Positions 5,829-7,392 of a stretch of 7,392 nucleotides of DNA are shown in pieces (within the stretch, counting starts at the first letter, position 1; every line of letters begins with the position of its first letter). The position numbers and the translations under genes are program-made. The notes under the pieces were generated by a model. It saw nothing but the letters and a program-made list of their open reading frames with translations, was not told the DNA's origin and made no database searches. This DNA is from an uncultured Clostridia bacterium (GTDB lineage: Bacteria; Bacillota; Clostridia; Lachnospirales; Anaerotignaceae): assembly GCA_937919015.1 (NCBI GenBank), contig CALFPN010000069.1, positions 1-7,392 on the forward strand, given 5' to 3'.

Positions 5829-7055
5829 TTATGCCCCCAGGAAGTTACCGATGAATGTACCGAAGTATGTACCCAGAACGTAGCCCAGTGTACCTACCAG
5901 CATAATAGGGCCTACCAGCTTGATCCAGCCTTTGGAGATAGCCATTGCTGCAGCTGTTGTGGGGCCGCCGATACATGCATTGGAAGCCAGAATACAGTCT
6001 TCCAGATCAAATTTAAAGATTTTACCGAAGATGAAGCAGAACAGCATGTTTACAATAACCATGATCGCGCAGAACAGCAGCAGCAGAGGCGCGTTCAGGA
6101 AGATCGCTTTGATGGATGCAGGTGCACCGATTACAAAGAAGAACAGATAGATCAGGTATGTACCGATTTCCTGAGAACCGCCCAGTTTTTCCAGAGGTTT
6201 GGAGAATGCTGTTGCAATAATCATAGAGATTGTTGTCAGGATCAGGTATTTGTTACCGAACAGACCGCCGATCAGATCATTTACAACACCTCTGCCTTCG
6301 TTTGTAGGGAATGCTGCAGAAATAACAGCAGCGATTTCTGTGGAAACCCAAACAACGATCACGGAGATTGCCAGATTGATGGCGATATCACACAGGGAGA
6401 TGGGTTTTTTGCCCCAGAAAGCGGCCGCCTGTGTTTTTGCTTCTTCGCTGATGCCTTTTGCTTCTACTTCATCCAGATGAGGATGTGTGAATTTGCTTCT
6501 GAAGAATTTGATGCTGGGGATGGCAATCAGCACAAAGAAGTACAGAGTCATCAGCAGGTTATCCGCTACGACTGCTGCAGAAGATGCTTCACCGGGTACT
6601 TCGAAAGCACCAGCCATCGCTGCGAAGTTTACAGTACCGCCGATATAGGAACCTGTCATCATGGCAGCAACGCCAGCCAGATTGTCTACTTTACCGGCCA
6701 GAAGGTTGTAGCCCAGAACGGCACCCAAGGATGTACCAATGGCACCAAACAGGAATACAACCAGAATCTTGCCCGCTTCTCTACCAATCTTGCGGATATC
6801 GCAGGACAGCAGCAACAGAGGAATCGCCATAGGTACTACGAAGCCCCATACGATATCATCGAAGAATACGCAGTTTGTAGGGATGATACCTACGTTTGTC
6901 AGGATCAGCGCACCCAGCAGTGCAACGATCGCACCGGACATTTTGGAAGCCCATGCCCATGTCTGCTCTGCATAGATGGAGAATGCAGCCCAGCCACATG
7001 TGATAGCCATCAGTGCCCATGTATTATCAGGGCTGATCAGTGGTGTACTAAACAT
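5829..7055 (-). CDS. DUF819 family integral membrane protein (YjcL-like), putative transporter
   Basis: This 408-residue protein consists mostly of hydrophobic segments. Clear membrane stretches lie at about 12–27, 39–60, 68–85, 97–120, 165–182, 221–250, 270–283, 298–317, 321–345 and 380–405, with a charged cytoplasmic-type loop at 186–217. Two glycine-rich motifs characteristic of the family, TGSYIGGTVNFAA (134–146) and ASNACIGGPTTAAAMA (357–372), sit one in each half and resemble each other. That suggests an inverted-repeat transporter fold in which the motifs form the substrate or ion site. The family has no firmly assigned substrate that I know of. The start has a perfect AAGGAGGT (7062–7069) 6 nt upstream. 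The two M19 peptidase genes follow on the same strand, which makes small peptides or their breakdown products the most attractive substrates; this is inference from context. Confidence 0.92.
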   Translation of the reverse strand: MFSTPLISPDNTWALMAITCGWAAFSIYAEQTWAWASKMSGAIVALLGALILTNVGIIPTNCVFFDDIVWGFVVPMAIPLLLLSCDIRKIGREAGKILVVFLFGAIGTSLGAVLGYNLLAGKVDNLAGVAAMMTGSYIGGTVNFAAMAGAFEVPGEASSAAVVADNLLMTLYFFVLIAIPSIKFFRSKFTHPHLDEVEAKGISEEAKTQAAAFWGKKPISLCDIAINLAISVIVVWVSTEIAAVISAAFPTNEGRGVVNDLIGGLFGNKYLILTTISMIIATAFSKPLEKLGGSQEIGTYLIYLFFFVIGAPASIKAIFLNAPLLLLFCAIMVIVNMLFCFIFGKIFKFDLEDCILASNACIGGPTTAAAMAISKGWIKLVGPIMLVGTLGYVLGTYFGTFIGNFLGA

Positions 7056-7090
7056 ATAATTACCTCCTTAAAAAAAATAAGTTTTTCTTG

Positions 7091-7156
7091 GTAGTTCAGG
7101 AAAGTATATGATTGCATTTTTATTTTTACTAAAATATTTCAATATCCTGAATCTAC
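7091..7156 (-). promoter_or_regulatory. Long-range stem in the DUF819 mRNA leader
   Basis: On the minus strand GTAGATTCAGGA (7145–7156) and TCCTGAACTAC (7091–7101) can pair over 11 bp with one bulged A, enclosing a 43-nt AT-rich loop. The predicted transcription start (near 7157) lies at the outer edge of the stem, so the transcript would begin with it. The stem ends 21 nt before the Shine-Dalgarno and a T-rich run (7070–7079) lies between. It could stabilise the 5' end, regulate expression, or be a DNA operator pair. Confidence 0.45.
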
Positions 7157-7163
7157 GAGATAT

Positions 7164-7192
7164 ATGTTAACATTCCATAAAGATTCCGTCAA
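7164..7192 (-). promoter_or_regulatory. Promoter of the DUF819–dipeptidase operon
   Basis: On the minus strand TTGACG (7187–7192, five of six), a 17-nt spacer and TAACAT (7164–7169, four of six) preceded by TGT, an extended -10 element. The leader to the ATG would be about 100 nt. Confidence 0.65.
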
Positions 7193-7345
7193 TTCGCCGA
7201 TTGGACAAAAAACGACAGGAAATCTGGAACAATTGAACAAAATCAAGTCCATTTTGTATCCATTTTTAAAAGACATTTTTTTGAATTATCTTTTGATCTG
7301 CAGGAATCTTTTTTGAATATCCCTTCAAAATTCTGAACAATCATA
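7193..7345. other. AT-rich intergenic stretch without a gene
   Basis: No coding frame with a credible start is seen on either strand. It holds a 7-bp inverted repeat ACAAAAT/ATTTTGT with 7-nt spacing (7237–7257), upstream of the DUF819 promoter; a second one, TTTTGAA/TTCAAAA (7311–7330); and two similar T-rich blocks, TTTTTTGAAT, near 7278 and 7310. Any of these could be a regulator site; none is recognised. Confidence 0.5.
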
Positions 7346-7392
7346 ACCACCAGTAAACTGGTGGTATGCACTGCCCCTGGAAGGGGCCATTA
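7346..7392. mobile_element. Two adjacent hairpins, possible end of an IS200/IS605-type element
   Basis: ACCACCAGT/ACTGGTGGT (7346–7354 with 7357–7365) is a near-perfect palindrome with only AA between the arms. Seven bases later GCCCC/GGGGC (7373–7387) forms a second hairpin with a 5-nt loop. Both are GC-rich in an AT-rich setting. Subterminal palindromes of this kind are what Y1 transposases of the IS200/IS605 family recognise, and free copies occur as small repeats. The window ends here, so no transposase can be seen. Confidence 0.35.

Noticed and set aside
5505..7094. A 529-codon open frame on the plus strand opposite DUF819 and the first peptidase
   Set aside because: It runs antisense to two well-recognised genes, is rich in Cys, Gln and His with no family resemblance, and lacks a ribosome site. 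It arises because the real genes seldom use the codons that give stops on the other strand.
7056..7117. Short minus-strand frame starting at 7117 and overlapping the DUF819 start
   Set aside because: No ribosome site precedes its ATG and its codons run through the DUF819 Shine-Dalgarno; it looks like a chance frame.

Overview
The window looks like chromosomal DNA of a low-GC Gram-positive anaerobe (Bacillota, probably class Clostridia). The basis is the yhbY–nadD–yqeK–rsfS gene order known from Bacillus and clostridia, a PurC form with an ISGGNMR-like C-terminal motif that I recall from clostridial genomes, strong GGAGG-type ribosome binding sites, and AT-rich spacers with sigma-A-type promoters. 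I cannot fix the species.

Left part (1–2975, all genes on the minus strand). A plus-strand terminator at the left edge belongs to a gene outside the window and meets the purC terminator tail to tail. purC (purine synthesis) is preceded upstream by a housekeeping cluster that reads yhbY, then a fused nadD-yqeK, then rsfS. The cluster starts from a good promoter at 2947–2975. It combines ribosome assembly and silencing (YhbY, RsfS) with NAD synthesis (NadD) and an HD-domain Ap4A hydrolase (YqeK). The nadD-yqeK fusion is the most notable gene: one 412-residue frame joins two enzymes that are usually separate, and a strong Shine-Dalgarno plus ATG sits exactly at the domain junction. No clear terminator follows rsfS, so some read-through into purC is possible; purC also has a weak candidate promoter of its own.

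Middle (2976–3720). A divergent intergenic region carries the yhbY promoter on one strand and, on the other, the promoter of an XRE-cupin transcription regulator, with a 16-bp palindrome next to the latter. The regulator ends at a 10-bp-stem bidirectional terminator shared with the convergent dipeptidase gene.

Right part (3722–7392, minus strand). A DUF819 membrane protein is followed by two tandem M19-family (renal-dipeptidase-like) peptidases of identical length (323 residues, about 54% identical by hand count). This suggests a small uptake-and-cleavage module for dipeptides: the membrane protein would move the substrate and the cytoplasmic peptidases would cut it. An intrinsic terminator lies between the two peptidase genes. 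The DUF819 gene has a promoter with a TTGACG box and an approximately 100-nt leader bounded by an inverted repeat. The last 50 bases contain two adjacent hairpins that resemble the end of an IS200/IS605-type element or a related palindromic repeat. I found no CRISPR array, tRNA, rRNA or phage gene.
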